Below are positions 53,168 through 62,120 of a stretch of 64,000 bases of DNA, in pieces. The notes below the pieces were generated by a model. The model was not told the origin of the DNA. It saw nothing but the letters and a program-made list of their open reading frames with translations, and did no database searches. The first letter of the stretch is position 1. Each line of letters opens with the position of its first letter. The position numbers and the translations under genes are program-made. The stretch comes from Faecalicoccus acidiformans. GTDB lineage: Bacteria; Bacillota_I; Bacilli_A; Erysipelotrichales; Erysipelotrichaceae. The stretch covers positions 1 through 64,000 of the forward strand of contig NZ_JACHHD010000006.1 of NCBI RefSeq assembly GCF_014202635.1, written 5' to 3'.

Positions 53168-53192
53168 TTTTACTAAAAATTTCACAAACAAA

Positions 53193-53221
53193 TTGACATC
53201 CCCACGAGGATGGTCTAGTAT
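53193..53221 (+). promoter_or_regulatory. Promoter of the FMN riboswitch transcript
   Basis: TTGACA (53193-53198), a 17-base spacer and TAGTAT (53216-53221). Confidence 0.75.
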
Positions 53222-53236
53222 ATGTACGTACAAAAA

Positions 53237-53412
53237 ACTTCAGGGTCGGGTGGAATTCCCAATCGGCGGTTATACTCCGCGAGCCTTTAGGCAGGAACCG
53301 GTGTGATTCCGGTAGCGACAGTTACAGTCTGGATGGAAGAAGATTTTTTGAAATCCTTTTTTATCGTTTTTGTATCCTGAGAGGTTTTGTGACAAACCTC
53401 TTTTTCTTTTTG
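53237..53412 (+). promoter_or_regulatory. FMN (RFN) riboswitch
   Basis: The RFN core runs from CTTCAGGGTCGGGTGGAATT through CCCAATCGGCGG, GATTCCGGTAGCGACAG and AGTCTGGATGGAAGAAG, to about 53342. It is followed by a terminator GAGGTTT / AAACCTC with TTTTTCTTTTT (53381-53412). FMN binding is known to favour termination. The downstream gene is a riboflavin transporter. Confidence 0.96.
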
Positions 53413-53446
53413 AAAAAGGGGGACTGATCGATAAGGAGGTTAATGT

Positions 53447-54061
53447 ATGTCAACAGAATCGATTGTCCAGTCTAAAACATCTCGTGTGCAATGGATCGCA
53501 AAAGTTTCGATTTTATCTGCCGTTGCGTTTCTATTGATGCTCTTTGAGATTCCGCTGCCGTTTTTTCCGCCTTTTTACAAGTTAGGCTTTGATGAAGTGG
53601 CCGTTATGATCGGCGGCTTTGCGATGGGGCCTTTGGCCGGAGCGGTGATTGAAACACTCAAAATAGTTTTGAATCTTTTATTTCAGGGAACAGACACTGC
53701 CTGTGTTGGAGAGATATCTAATTTATTGATTGGATTATCGTTGGTTATCCCTAGTTCTATTTATTATCAACGTCACAAGACAAGAAAGGGTGCGTTGGTA
53801 TCTCTTGTAATTGGTACTCTTTCTTTAGCGGTGATTGGATCGCTATCGAATTACTTTATTGCGTTGCCGGCATATTCTTATTTTTACGGATTGCCTATGG
53901 ATGCAATCGTTGGTATGGGTACGGCTTTGTTTCCGCTAGTTTCCAACACCTTTACATTTGTATTGTTTATGACACTGCCTTTCAATATTTTAAAAGGTGT
54001 TATCGTCGGTATTATTGTATTTGTGCTGTATAAACGAATCTCACCTCTTCTGCATCGTTGA
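53447..54061 (+). CDS. ribU: Riboflavin ECF transporter S component RibU
   Basis: The 204-residue membrane protein has about six hydrophobic segments. Conserved parts include LLMLFEIPLPFFPPFYKLGFDE (quoted in part), AMGPLAGAVIETLKIVLNLL and GSLSNYFIALPAY, typical of RibU, the S component that binds riboflavin in ECF transporters. The FMN riboswitch upstream independently supports this. AAGGAGG precedes the ATG. The shared EcfA/EcfT module is not in the window. Confidence 0.95.
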   Translation: MSTESIVQSKTSRVQWIAKVSILSAVAFLLMLFEIPLPFFPPFYKLGFDEVAVMIGGFAMGPLAGAVIETLKIVLNLLFQGTDTACVGEISNLLIGLSLVIPSSIYYQRHKTRKGALVSLVIGTLSLAVIGSLSNYFIALPAYSYFYGLPMDAIVGMGTALFPLVSNTFTFVLFMTLPFNILKGVIVGIIVFVLYKRISPLLHR

Positions 54062-54087
54062 TTTTCTAGGGTGAGAGATGTTCTCCT

Positions 54088-54110
54088 GCAGGGTTTATCC
54101 CTGCTTTTTT
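54088..54110 (+). terminator. Terminator after ribU
   Basis: GCAGGG-TTTAT-CCCTGC followed by six T; a second weak hairpin precedes it. Confidence 0.9.
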
Positions 54111-54152
54111 GTTTGACAGAAAAAGTATTCCTTAGTATTATATTTAGGCACT

Positions 54153-54240
54153 GGAGAGTTGTCCGAGCGGTTTAAGGTGCAGTCTTGGAAAGGCTGTGTG
54201 GTTAACGCCACCAAGGGTTCGAATCCCTTACTCTCCGCCA
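54153..54240 (+). tRNA. tRNA-Ser (anticodon GGA)
   Basis: The acceptor stem GGAGAGT/ACTCTCC, a D arm, anticodon loop CTTGGAAAG with GGA, a long variable arm typical of serine tRNA, the T arm GGGTTCGAATCCC and an encoded CCA are all present. The promoter TTGACA (54113) with TATTAT (54136) lies upstream. Confidence 0.96.
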
Positions 54241-54249
54241 TGAGTAGAT

Positions 54250-54277
54250 AAGTCCTTTATTGAAAGGACTTTTTTTA
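54250..54277 (+). terminator. Terminator after tRNA-Ser
   Basis: AGTCCTTT-ATTG-AAAGGACT followed by seven T. Confidence 0.92.
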
Positions 54278-54323
54278 TGGCGTGATTGTTGAGAATAGAA
54301 AGCCTTTTTGGATTTTGAATCTC

Positions 54324-55082
54324 TTAAAATAAGATTTGATTTATCGAAGAAAGGCTGATGAAGACAAAAATAGCGATGATTAAGAAGATCAAAATGCCAG
54401 ACACGACTTTCCAATCTTTTTTTGAAACGGTATTATTTATATCTTTTTCTGCTTGTTTACAGAGATCGATATATGCAAGCTGTTGTTCTTTATATTTATC
54501 GATCCTTTCTTTTTTAGACTCTTCTATACGTTGTTGTTTTTCTTCTGCTGATTCTTGTTTTGAGAGAATCAAATCAATTTTATAATGTTTATGATTTAAG
54601 TTTTGTCTTTTGAAAGTCCGGTCTTCTTGCAGGCATTTGGTTTCTCCTCCATATACAATAACGGATAAGGTGTCAAATTGTTGGTTGGTGTAAAGAGAAA
54701 ATAAGCCTGTAGACTTTGTTTTTTCAATCATACCAACAGGTTTATGTTCTAAAATGAGAAGGAGCTGATCATTTTGGTATTTTAAATCAAATTTCGATTT
54801 TTCGTATTTTTTCATAAAACGATAGATCGTTTGGCCTTGTTTTTTATGAGATAGAATACTCCTAGAATCCAAATAAAAATCTGGATTTTCATTCTCTTCT
54901 TGAAATAAGTCTAAAGATTCTAAATGGGAAAGATATTGATCCAGATTTTGAATGGAGTAACATATCTTGGAAGAAACTTCTTCTGGTTCTATATAATAAG
55001 ATACTGGCTTGATAGTTTTTTGGGGAATTTTCTTAGGCTTTAAAAATTGAGCCATAAAGGGAGAATTTGTTTTATTAGTCAT
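54324..55082 (-). CDS. Tail-anchored hypothetical protein
   Basis: The 252-residue protein is soluble and mixed-charge for about 220 residues, with a charged coiled-coil stretch (EEKQQRIEESKKERIDKYKE), and ends in a single strong membrane helix (ILIFLIIAIFVFISLSS), so it is C-terminally anchored. It has no motif I can assign. I use ATG 55082, with GAGGC upstream, instead of the longer frame from 55139. It is divergent from the J-protein gene. Confidence 0.75.
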   Translation of the reverse strand: MTNKTNSPFMAQFLKPKKIPQKTIKPVSYYIEPEEVSSKICYSIQNLDQYLSHLESLDLFQEENENPDFYLDSRSILSHKKQGQTIYRFMKKYEKSKFDLKYQNDQLLLILEHKPVGMIEKTKSTGLFSLYTNQQFDTLSVIVYGGETKCLQEDRTFKRQNLNHKHYKIDLILSKQESAEEKQQRIEESKKERIDKYKEQQLAYIDLCKQAEKDINNTVSKKDWKVVSGILIFLIIAIFVFISLSSINQILF

Positions 55083-55232
55083 GGATTTGCCTCTTTTTCT
55101 AGCTTCATTATAGGAAAAGTAAAGTAGGGATTCAATCAAAAAGGGATTTCTGTAATTGTGTGAAAATATAGAATTTTCATGACTTTTACATAAAAGATGT
55201 TAGAATACTCTGTATGAAAGGAATGTGTGTGT

Positions 55233-55769
55233 ATGCGAGACCCTTATGAAGTGTTAGGTGTATCCCGTGATGCTTCCGCAGATGAAATAAAATCCGCTTA
55301 CCGGAAACTTGCCAAAAAATATCACCCGGATCTTCATCCTGGAGATGAAGAATGTGCTAAAAAGATGCAAGAAGTCAATGCGGCTTACGATCAAATCACA
55401 AATCCAGAAAAGTATCGTTCTACTTATTCACAATATCAACAAGGACAATCCAATCCTTATGGAAATGCATATCAAGACCCTTTTAGCTTCTTCTATGATC
55501 AGCAATCCAATCAGGGCCCTTTTCAGAACACGCATTTTTATTACTATGGGCCTTTTGGGTTTGGTTCATCCAATGGATCTACGCAACGAAGAAGCAGCGG
55601 TTCGTTTTTGCGAAACTTTATTATTTTGATTTTTATCATTAATATGCTTTCGTATTGTTCGCGCTGGTATTATCCTATGTATTATTATTCTGGGGATTCC
55701 AGATCGGCTGAACAGACACAGGAAGAACAAAGAAATCAGTGGAATACAGAAAACAGCGTGGAAGCCTAA
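55233..55769 (+). CDS. DnaJ-domain protein with C-terminal membrane segment
   Basis: The 178-residue protein has a complete J domain ([20 protein letters not shown], then [11 protein letters not shown] with the HPD tripeptide, residues 3-65), a Gly/Asn/Gln/Tyr-rich linker, and a hydrophobic segment ([13 protein letters not shown]) near residue 130, followed by a polar tail. It lacks the zinc and substrate-binding domains of DnaJ. It may recruit DnaK to the membrane. ATG 55233 has AAAGGAA upstream. Confidence 0.88.
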   Translation: MRDPYEVLGVSRDASADEIKSAYRKLAKKYHPDLHPGDEECAKKMQEVNAAYDQITNPEKYRSTYSQYQQGQSNPYGNAYQDPFSFFYDQQSNQGPFQNTHFYYYGPFGFGSSNGSTQRRSSGSFLRNFIILIFIINMLSYCSRWYYPMYYYSGDSRSAEQTQEEQRNQWNTENSVEA

Positions 55770-56611
55770 TCGGATTCCACGCGATTTTTAATTTCCTGTT
55801 TTAGATAATCCTTGTCTTGCTCTTTCTTTTTGGGAATAAAATTTTGTATGAAGACAAATCGGTCTTGGTTTTTCACATAAAAGAAACTGCAGATGGAGAA
55901 GATTCCGGCACCTATAAAATTGACGAACAGATCTTCCATGGTATCGATAAGACCGATATCAATATATCCTTTTTCAGAAACTACCTCTTTGTTCAATGTG
56001 ACTTCATGAATATCTTCCATGGTAAAACCAGGAATTGATTCATCTACTCCGGCTGAATGAATGGTCGTGATCAACGTATCTTTTTGTGTATCCATTTCAA
56101 AGAATCGGTCCATAGAAAACTCAAAGAATTCCCAAAGGACGCCAATTGTCATTGAAAAGGTAAAAGAGACAATAGCCATATAGATTGGTGAAAGAGTAAA
56201 TTGAATCTTTTGACTGCGGTTGAGTAAGTTGACTGTAGAGAATCCAACAGCGGCACATACAAACCCGTTGATTGTATGTAGAATTGTATCCCAATAAGGA
56301 ATCGAAAAATAATAGTTGTCGATTTCACCTAGGATTTCAGCGGCATAGATAAAGACTAAGATCAAAATCTCTAAAAAAATAGGCAGTTCAACTTTAAAAG
56401 TCAATTGCACAAAGCTGGGAACTAGAAATAAGAGCAACGTCAAAATGCATGTAAAGATATTTTCGTAGTTTCCTAACATAATTTGACGAATTAAAACCAA
56501 TATAACAAGGAACCGCAGAATAGAATAGACCAAAAAGGAAGATCGGTGTTCTCGAACTTCTATTTTTAAGGCAGCAAAAAGACTCCTGAAATAAGTTTTT
56601 ATTTTATGCAT
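55766..56611 (-). CDS. Multi-spanning membrane protein, DUF2238-like
   Basis: The 281-residue protein has about seven hydrophobic segments and conserved-looking polar residues in the membrane part ([12 protein letters not shown] and [11 protein letters not shown]), reminiscent of DUF2238-type proteins. A cytosolic or extracytoplasmic loop of about 55 residues follows residue 165. Its stop overlaps the end of the J-protein gene by 4 bases on the other strand, and its start overlaps the stop of the methyltransferase gene. No function is known to me. Confidence 0.75.
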   Translation of the reverse strand: MHKIKTYFRSLFAALKIEVREHRSSFLVYSILRFLVILVLIRQIMLGNYENIFTCILTLLLFLVPSFVQLTFKVELPIFLEILILVFIYAAEILGEIDNYYFSIPYWDTILHTINGFVCAAVGFSTVNLLNRSQKIQFTLSPIYMAIVSFTFSMTIGVLWEFFEFSMDRFFEMDTQKDTLITTIHSAGVDESIPGFTMEDIHEVTLNKEVVSEKGYIDIGLIDTMEDLFVNFIGAGIFSICSFFYVKNQDRFVFIQNFIPKKKEQDKDYLKQEIKNRVESD

Positions 56612-57350
56612 GATGGAATCGACTCCTTAATGTATACATCAAGATTCCTCCGGCAATCGCAACATTGAGACTTTCAAATTGTTCCATTTCGATTTTAATC
56701 AGGTCATCACAAAGATCCAGAAGTTCTGGATGAACTCCTTGTCCCTCATTGCCTAAAACAATTCCATAGGGCTCTTGAACGCGTACTTGGCTTAGAGGTA
56801 CAGATTTTTGATGTAGACAAGTGCCCAAAATTCTCATTCCTTTTTTTTGATGGGCGGATATCACATTCTGGAGATTGTCTCGTTGGATGGGAATATGGAA
56901 AATGGCACCTTGAGAAGCTTGTAAAACTTTTGGATTATAAAAATCAACTGTATGCTCTGAACAGTAGATCTTATCAATTCCAAATGAAAAAGCGGTGCGT
57001 ATTAGGGTTCCGGCATTTCCAGGATCTTGGATATCGTCCAGAATTAAGACTGCATTTTCTTGCACAGGATCTTGTTTTGGTTTTTTACATAGTCCAATGA
57101 TCTTGGCTTGAGAGTTTTGGTTTGATAGTTTTTGTAAGACGGGAGCAGAACAGAAGGTTGTCCGATCTTCAAAAAACGGATTCATTCCTTCTAATAAAAA
57201 GACTTCCATTAGGCATTGGGCACGTTCTGCTTCTTCAATCATATGTGCACCTTCTACAAGAAAGAGTCCAGTATGGTCTCTTTCTTTTTTTGTATGAAGT
57301 TTACAAAGCTGTTTTAAGTTTTTGTTCTGTGTTGAGTTGATGATTTTCAT
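56604..57350 (-). CDS. TrmH/SpoU-family RNA 2'-O-methyltransferase
   Basis: The 248-residue protein has an N-terminal substrate-binding part (GLFLVEGAHMIEEA) and the SPOUT knot motifs NAGTLIRTAFSFG (motif 1), VLGNEGQGVHPELLD (motif 2) and ESLNVAIAGGILMY (motif 3). It probably methylates ribose in rRNA. Overlapping starts and stops link it to the membrane-protein genes on both sides in one minus-strand operon. Confidence 0.94.
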   Translation of the reverse strand: MKIINSTQNKNLKQLCKLHTKKERDHTGLFLVEGAHMIEEAERAQCLMEVFLLEGMNPFFEDRTTFCSAPVLQKLSNQNSQAKIIGLCKKPKQDPVQENAVLILDDIQDPGNAGTLIRTAFSFGIDKIYCSEHTVDFYNPKVLQASQGAIFHIPIQRDNLQNVISAHQKKGMRILGTCLHQKSVPLSQVRVQEPYGIVLGNEGQGVHPELLDLCDDLIKIEMEQFESLNVAIAGGILMYTLRSRFHHA

Positions 57351-57901
57351 GGCTCTATTGTAGCATGCCTTTTGGAAAATGCCACGTTAACTAGGATGAG
57401 GTTCACGAAGGTAGAAAAACTGATCTCGGTACTGGCCGTGATATGTCCCGGGATACAAAGGCAGAGAAAAGAGAATGCGAAGCTAGTCAATAATACTTTT
57501 TCCCAAAAAACGAGATCCTTTTTCCAGCCAAAGTAGGTAAGCCATTCTAGAACAAAAGCACCTACACTTAGAATAGCAAGCCAAACATGAAGATCCTGAA
57601 TCCAAACAGAAGATTGAGGCACATAAGGAATCGTGCAGGAAAGCACCATACTTATACAGATGATCTGATGAAGTCTCTTTTTAAAAGGAAATAATGTTTT
57701 TTGCCAACAACGTAAAGATAGATCATAAAAACCAAAAGCACTTATACAAGCCCATAAGATCAAATAGACCGGATGGCCAAGAGTATTTCCAATGTAACTG
57801 AGGTTATCATAAAAAACATCGATCCAACAAAAGGGCAGCAGGTTGATTAAAGGATTGAAGACACAAAAAATAAACAAATAGATCCATCTCTTAATACTCA
57901 T
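57347..57901 (-). CDS. Integral membrane protein, unknown function
   Basis: The 184-residue protein is almost entirely hydrophobic, with about five or six membrane segments. It has no recognised motif; topology and size recall small DUF998-like proteins, but the match is weak. Its stop overlaps the next gene (methyltransferase) by 4 bases. It is the first gene of the minus-strand trio and divergent from the T7SS operon. Confidence 0.75.
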   Translation of the reverse strand: MSIKRWIYLFIFCVFNPLINLLPFCWIDVFYDNLSYIGNTLGHPVYLILWACISAFGFYDLSLRCWQKTLFPFKKRLHQIICISMVLSCTIPYVPQSSVWIQDLHVWLAILSVGAFVLEWLTYFGWKKDLVFWEKVLLTSFAFSFLCLCIPGHITASTEISFSTFVNLILVNVAFSKRHATIEP

Positions 57902-57980
57902 GAAAAAATTTTATCGTTTTTTTGTTTTTTTGTCATTGTCTACCGTATCTAATAGTGAGGTTACAAAGAGGTGAAACACT

Positions 57981-58967
57981 ATGCAAGAATGGGTCCGCGT
58001 CATTTCAAGAACATCTTCGGCCTTGGACGTTGTTTTAAATCGTCCAGATCAATTAGATGTCAATATTTTCAAGAAGATGGCAGCGGATGATTATTGCCTG
58101 AAATCGATGCTTCATGATCCAAAGCGGGCCTTGATTCGATATTCTACACAAGACCTGGTCACTTTATCCGATTTTTTAGACCAAGTATCCTTTGAAAATG
58201 AAGATGGATATCTTTTCTTAAAGAATCTTTTCGAATGTGCGATAGCAGTCAATCGCAACAAACCTGTCTTATTCGATCCATCATTTGTTTTTGTTTCAGG
58301 ATACGGGGATGCCTTTTTCTTTTTGGTTGTACCTTTGCGTCTGGAAGAATGGATGTTTCAAAAAGTCCAGATTCAGGAATGGGTCCAGTATCTTCGTGAT
58401 CATTTTAAGACGACGACAGATTATGAGATTCCGGGATTTCTGGTTCGGTTTTTACAGGCAAAAGAGTTCTCTTTGCCCAACCTGGTCTTAGGGTTAGATC
58501 AATTAAAACGAACCTTTCATCCGAAACGGTCCATATTTTTCTGGAATCATAAAAAAGAGATCTTTCGTTTAAAAGAGCCAGTTCGCATTTTATACGATTC
58601 ATCTGTTTTATGGCAAGACGAACCATTATCATCTCAAGATCAGACGCAGTTGATTGGCCATACCATTGATCAAGGGGCTTGTTTAGAGTCTCTGCAAGAT
58701 AACCAGCGCTTCGAATTGCGCTTCGAGACTACTTTGATCGGTCGCTCCATCGCATCGGATATACGATTACCTGACGACTCTATTTCCTTAAAGCATGCCG
58801 AGATTCTTTGTGAGAATGACCGATACTATATCAAAGATCTGAAAAGTAAAAACGGTACTTATCTGAATGACAAAAAAGTGATTCGAAAGATGCGCCTCAA
58901 GGATCAAATGGTTATTTCTTTTGGAAGTTGTAGTTTCCGCTTTCATCAAGAAGATGCCGGATCGTGA
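57981..58967 (+). CDS. FHA-domain protein, DUF6382-like, first gene of the T7SS operon
   Basis: The 328-residue cytoplasmic protein has an N-terminal region of about 190 residues resembling DUF6382 and a C-terminal FHA domain (TLIGRSIASDIRLPDDSIS, KHAEI, DLKSKNGTYLNDKK, residues about 250-320) that binds phosphothreonine. Its place before a kinase-like protein and EssC matches T7SSb-type clusters. RBS AGAGGTG precedes the ATG. TTGTCA near 57933 and TATCTAAT near 57943 form a possible promoter. Confidence 0.88.
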   Translation: MQEWVRVISRTSSALDVVLNRPDQLDVNIFKKMAADDYCLKSMLHDPKRALIRYSTQDLVTLSDFLDQVSFENEDGYLFLKNLFECAIAVNRNKPVLFDPSFVFVSGYGDAFFFLVVPLRLEEWMFQKVQIQEWVQYLRDHFKTTTDYEIPGFLVRFLQAKEFSLPNLVLGLDQLKRTFHPKRSIFFWNHKKEIFRLKEPVRILYDSSVLWQDEPLSSQDQTQLIGHTIDQGACLESLQDNQRFELRFETTLIGRSIASDIRLPDDSISLKHAEILCENDRYYIKDLKSKNGTYLNDKKVIRKMRLKDQMVISFGSCSFRFHQEDAGS

Positions 58968-60339
58968 TCGTTACCGACTCTGTAAACATCTGTCTGATAA
59001 AAACAATCTGAAAGTCGATCTGGTCGAAGATCAAATGACAGGGAAACGTTACATAAAAAAATCATTGGACCGCTTACAATGTTCTCCTCTTTTTTATCAC
59101 CAGTTCAAGATGGAAATCGATGTATTGTCTCAAATTCAAACTCCGTATATTCCGCAACTAGTCGATGTATGGGAAAATGATCATTTGATTGCGCTGATAG
59201 AGACATGGTTTGAAGGAGAAGACTTAAAATCATGGGCTCGAGCACATCGAAAAAGTTTGCGACGATGTCGCAAACACTTCGTTTTGGAACTGATGGACCT
59301 CTTGGGAAAACTTCATGAACAGGGATTTCTTTATATTGATCTAAAGCCGGAAAACCTGATTGTCGTACAAGAGCATCTTTGTTTGATCGATTTTAACGCT
59401 TGTATTCCAACGGGTTCTCATCGGGCAAGTTTAGGAACACAAAGATATATGGCTCCAGAGCTTTTGGATTCACGAAGAAAGGAGGAATCAGCAGATATCT
59501 ACACGATAGGAGCTGTGTTTAAGCAATTCTTTCCATTAGGGCTCATACGGTTCTGGCTGTGGAAATGCAGACGAAAGGATCCGTTGAAGAGGTATGCTTC
59601 TATTTCTGAGGCTCGACATGGATTGAATCGGCTGTTATGGGGAAAAAGAATCGGAATTTTAATGATTTCAATCATTCTGTCTGTTTTCTTCTCCATGTTT
59701 CGATCTTTTACACCCGCAGATGTTGTTCAAGAATATGAAAAGGAATTTCTGGAATTACGAGGATCGCGTCCTATCAAGGCACAGGAGCTTTTATCAAAGT
59801 GGATTATCGATCAACGTTTTGAAACAGATGTTTTGAAAGATGCAGATGTAGCTTCATTTTTTTTAGATCAAGGGATCTTGAGCGGAAATGAAAACATTAT
59901 TCAGTATCTGATGGATCATGTGCCCCAAAGAACCTTGGAGTCTCTTTCATTAGAGTCGCAACTGGCTGTTTTACGCTTTCAGGATCCTTTGACATATCCC
60001 AATATACAAAAGCTTTTGAAACAAATTGTTCAGGAACCTTCCGGATTAAATCAAGCTTATCATTTTTTACAATTCGAACAAGTTTTATTGGATAAAGAGA
60101 TCATATTAGAGAAAGAAGAACGAAATCTGGTTAATGATCTGATTTCCTCTTGGAATCAAGAATTAGTTTTAAAGGAAAAAGAGAGTTTCTTAGAACTGAC
60201 ACTTGTTCATACGGAGTACATCCTGTTTTTAAGAACGCGGAATATAAAAGATTTAGATGTACCAGAGCTGTGGCTGCAAGAGTTTCAGAATGAAGAGATC
60301 GTAGAGATCTTTAAGGATTTGGACAGGAGGACAGCATGA
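58954..60339 (+). CDS. Membrane Ser/Thr kinase-like protein (possible EssB counterpart)
   Basis: The 461-residue protein has a cytoplasmic protein-kinase fold (residues about 1-225), one membrane helix (about 234-251) and a 210-residue extracytoplasmic helical domain. Kinase residues present are the lysine in KRYIKKSL, glutamate in KMEIDVL, YIDLKPEN (Asp129, Asn134, with Tyr in place of His), and MAPELLD (about 167). The DFG motif is DFN (146-148). Architecture and length equal those of EssB/YukC, which has a pseudokinase domain. ATG 58954 overlaps the FHA gene by 14 bases and the next gene begins in its stop, so the operon is tightly coupled. Confidence 0.85.
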   Translation: MPDRDRYRLCKHLSDKNNLKVDLVEDQMTGKRYIKKSLDRLQCSPLFYHQFKMEIDVLSQIQTPYIPQLVDVWENDHLIALIETWFEGEDLKSWARAHRKSLRRCRKHFVLELMDLLGKLHEQGFLYIDLKPENLIVVQEHLCLIDFNACIPTGSHRASLGTQRYMAPELLDSRRKEESADIYTIGAVFKQFFPLGLIRFWLWKCRRKDPLKRYASISEARHGLNRLLWGKRIGILMISIILSVFFSMFRSFTPADVVQEYEKEFLELRGSRPIKAQELLSKWIIDQRFETDVLKDADVASFFLDQGILSGNENIIQYLMDHVPQRTLESLSLESQLAVLRFQDPLTYPNIQKLLKQIVQEPSGLNQAYHFLQFEQVLLDKEIILEKEERNLVNDLISSWNQELVLKEKESFLELTLVHTEYILFLRTRNIKDLDVPELWLQEFQNEEIVEIFKDLDRRTA

Positions 60340-62120
60340 AAAAGATACTATGCTTATTGTTTTGTCTCGGCTTGGGAATGCCAATGTCAGTGCTGGCTCA
60401 AGAAGACAAGCCACCACCCGTGGAAGTGAAAGAGGAGCCTGTTTTATCGGTATGGTGTAATCAAAGAGAGGTGCTAGATCATCTTGATCTGTATGACGAG
60501 AGTGTTTTAGAAGTATATGTCGAAGAGGATGTCCAGTCAGTTTCGGTATGGATCGATGAAAACCCTTATCTCTTTGAGATCGTTGATGGAACTTTTGAGA
60601 TCCCGGTGGGGCTGGATAATCAAAAGATACAAATCGAAGTTATCAACGTCTTGGAAGAAACCTTTACAAAAGAAATCCGAGTACATGCATTATCCAATCT
60701 GGAAGCTCAGTTACAATTGGAAAAAACATACACATTAAAAGATACACATCAGATTGAGTTTGGATCGGTTTGTTTAGACAAAGTACAGGCAAAAATCTAT
60801 GTCAATGATGAACTTACGCAGACCATCGACTGTCAGGGAAAAAAACAAGTTTCATTCACTTTGTCAAGATCTGGAAAGATACAAGTGAAACTGGAATATT
60901 TAGATTGCAAAGAACCGGTATTGATCAATGGTTCAGAATCGCTCATGTTTTTCTTTTCGTGTGAACAGCCAAAGATTCAAATTCTTTCTCAAACCACGAT
61001 ATCTAATCAAGACATTCCTATACAATTTATCGGGCCAGATTTTATTGAGAGGGTAGAGGTTCGAGTGGACGATGGACAATCCGTTCATACGTATACAACT
61101 TTAGAAGATCTAACGCTATTAAAAAGAGAGGGAGAAGCAGTCACATATAGAATTACAGTGAATGGCAACGATTTGTTTGGTCGATTCTTTTCACACGATC
61201 AAATTGTAACGATCGATGCCAAGAAACCATATTTAACTGTATTACATGGTGATCAAATCTTGCATCCTGGTACTTTGAATCTGTTCTCTCAGCGCTCAAG
61301 TTTGAACATGGTTTGGGATGAGCCAACGTCGACGAAGGTTTTTGCCTGGGTACAAGGAAAGCAAATTGAAATCGAAAATTTGAATTCTCTTTGGACTTCT
61401 TGGCCTGATTTTTCCGCTTTTTCTGTGTTGATTCAAGGGCAAGATCCAGTGGGAAATGTTTCGAACTATACATTTGATCTTCAAGTGATACCTCCGGTTT
61501 TGCCTACAACTCCGAAAACTCCGATTCAGGATACAATGGAAGAGTTGAAGTCAGAAAAGCAATCCGATGAAAAAGAAGAAAAAGAAATAGAAACAGTCAA
61601 TACAAGTTGGATACCTGGAAATATACAAGATATTCAAAAAGTGCATAGAACATGGAAAATCAATGATTCTCAACAAGTGATATTAGAAAAACAAGAAAAA
61701 GAGATCGAAGATCATACGCGACCGTTGATTCAAGTCCGTGCAGGAAAAGATTGCGATCTTGCGAAACTTCAACTGCATGATCGCGTTCTTATCACTTTAG
61801 TCAATACACAGTCGTATTCGCAAGATCGATTTGTCGAGATTGTGATTAATGGGAAAAAAGCAGACCTGGATCTTTTAAAAAAAGATGTCTTAGGGAATGA
61901 ATTTCTTGAGTTTGTAATTGAAGATCCAACGACGACGATCGAAGCAAAGGCGATTGACAATTCAGATAACATCACGACATTTTATAAAACTTTAAAAGTT
62001 ATGGAAGAAAGACCATTCTCATGGCTGCCCATAATCGGGATTGGAACAATCGTTCTTATCGGAGCTGTGGTTTTGATCATTTTAAGAAAACATGATAAGA
62101 ATCAAGATTTTGAAGGATGA
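60336..62120 (+). CDS. Secreted Ig-like protein anchored by a C-terminal helix
   Basis: The 594-residue protein has a signal peptide (ILCLLFCLGLGMPMSVLAQ), a long beta-rich ectodomain with several Ig-like stretches (VYVEEDVQSVSVWIDENPY, VEVRVDDGQSVHTYTT), a charged low-complexity linker about residues 395-430, and a final membrane helix (LPIIGIGTIVLIGAVVLIIL) with a short cytoplasmic tail. It lies between the kinase and EssC genes, overlapping both, so it is likely an envelope part of the secretion system. I do not recognise a named family. Confidence 0.82.
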   Translation: MKKILCLLFCLGLGMPMSVLAQEDKPPPVEVKEEPVLSVWCNQREVLDHLDLYDESVLEVYVEEDVQSVSVWIDENPYLFEIVDGTFEIPVGLDNQKIQIEVINVLEETFTKEIRVHALSNLEAQLQLEKTYTLKDTHQIEFGSVCLDKVQAKIYVNDELTQTIDCQGKKQVSFTLSRSGKIQVKLEYLDCKEPVLINGSESLMFFFSCEQPKIQILSQTTISNQDIPIQFIGPDFIERVEVRVDDGQSVHTYTTLEDLTLLKREGEAVTYRITVNGNDLFGRFFSHDQIVTIDAKKPYLTVLHGDQILHPGTLNLFSQRSSLNMVWDEPTSTKVFAWVQGKQIEIENLNSLWTSWPDFSAFSVLIQGQDPVGNVSNYTFDLQVIPPVLPTTPKTPIQDTMEELKSEKQSDEKEEKEIETVNTSWIPGNIQDIQKVHRTWKINDSQQVILEKQEKEIEDHTRPLIQVRAGKDCDLAKLQLHDRVLITLVNTQSYSQDRFVEIVINGKKADLDLLKKDVLGNEFLEFVIEDPTTTIEAKAIDNSDNITTFYKTLKVMEERPFSWLPIIGIGTIVLIGAVVLIILRKHDKNQDFEG

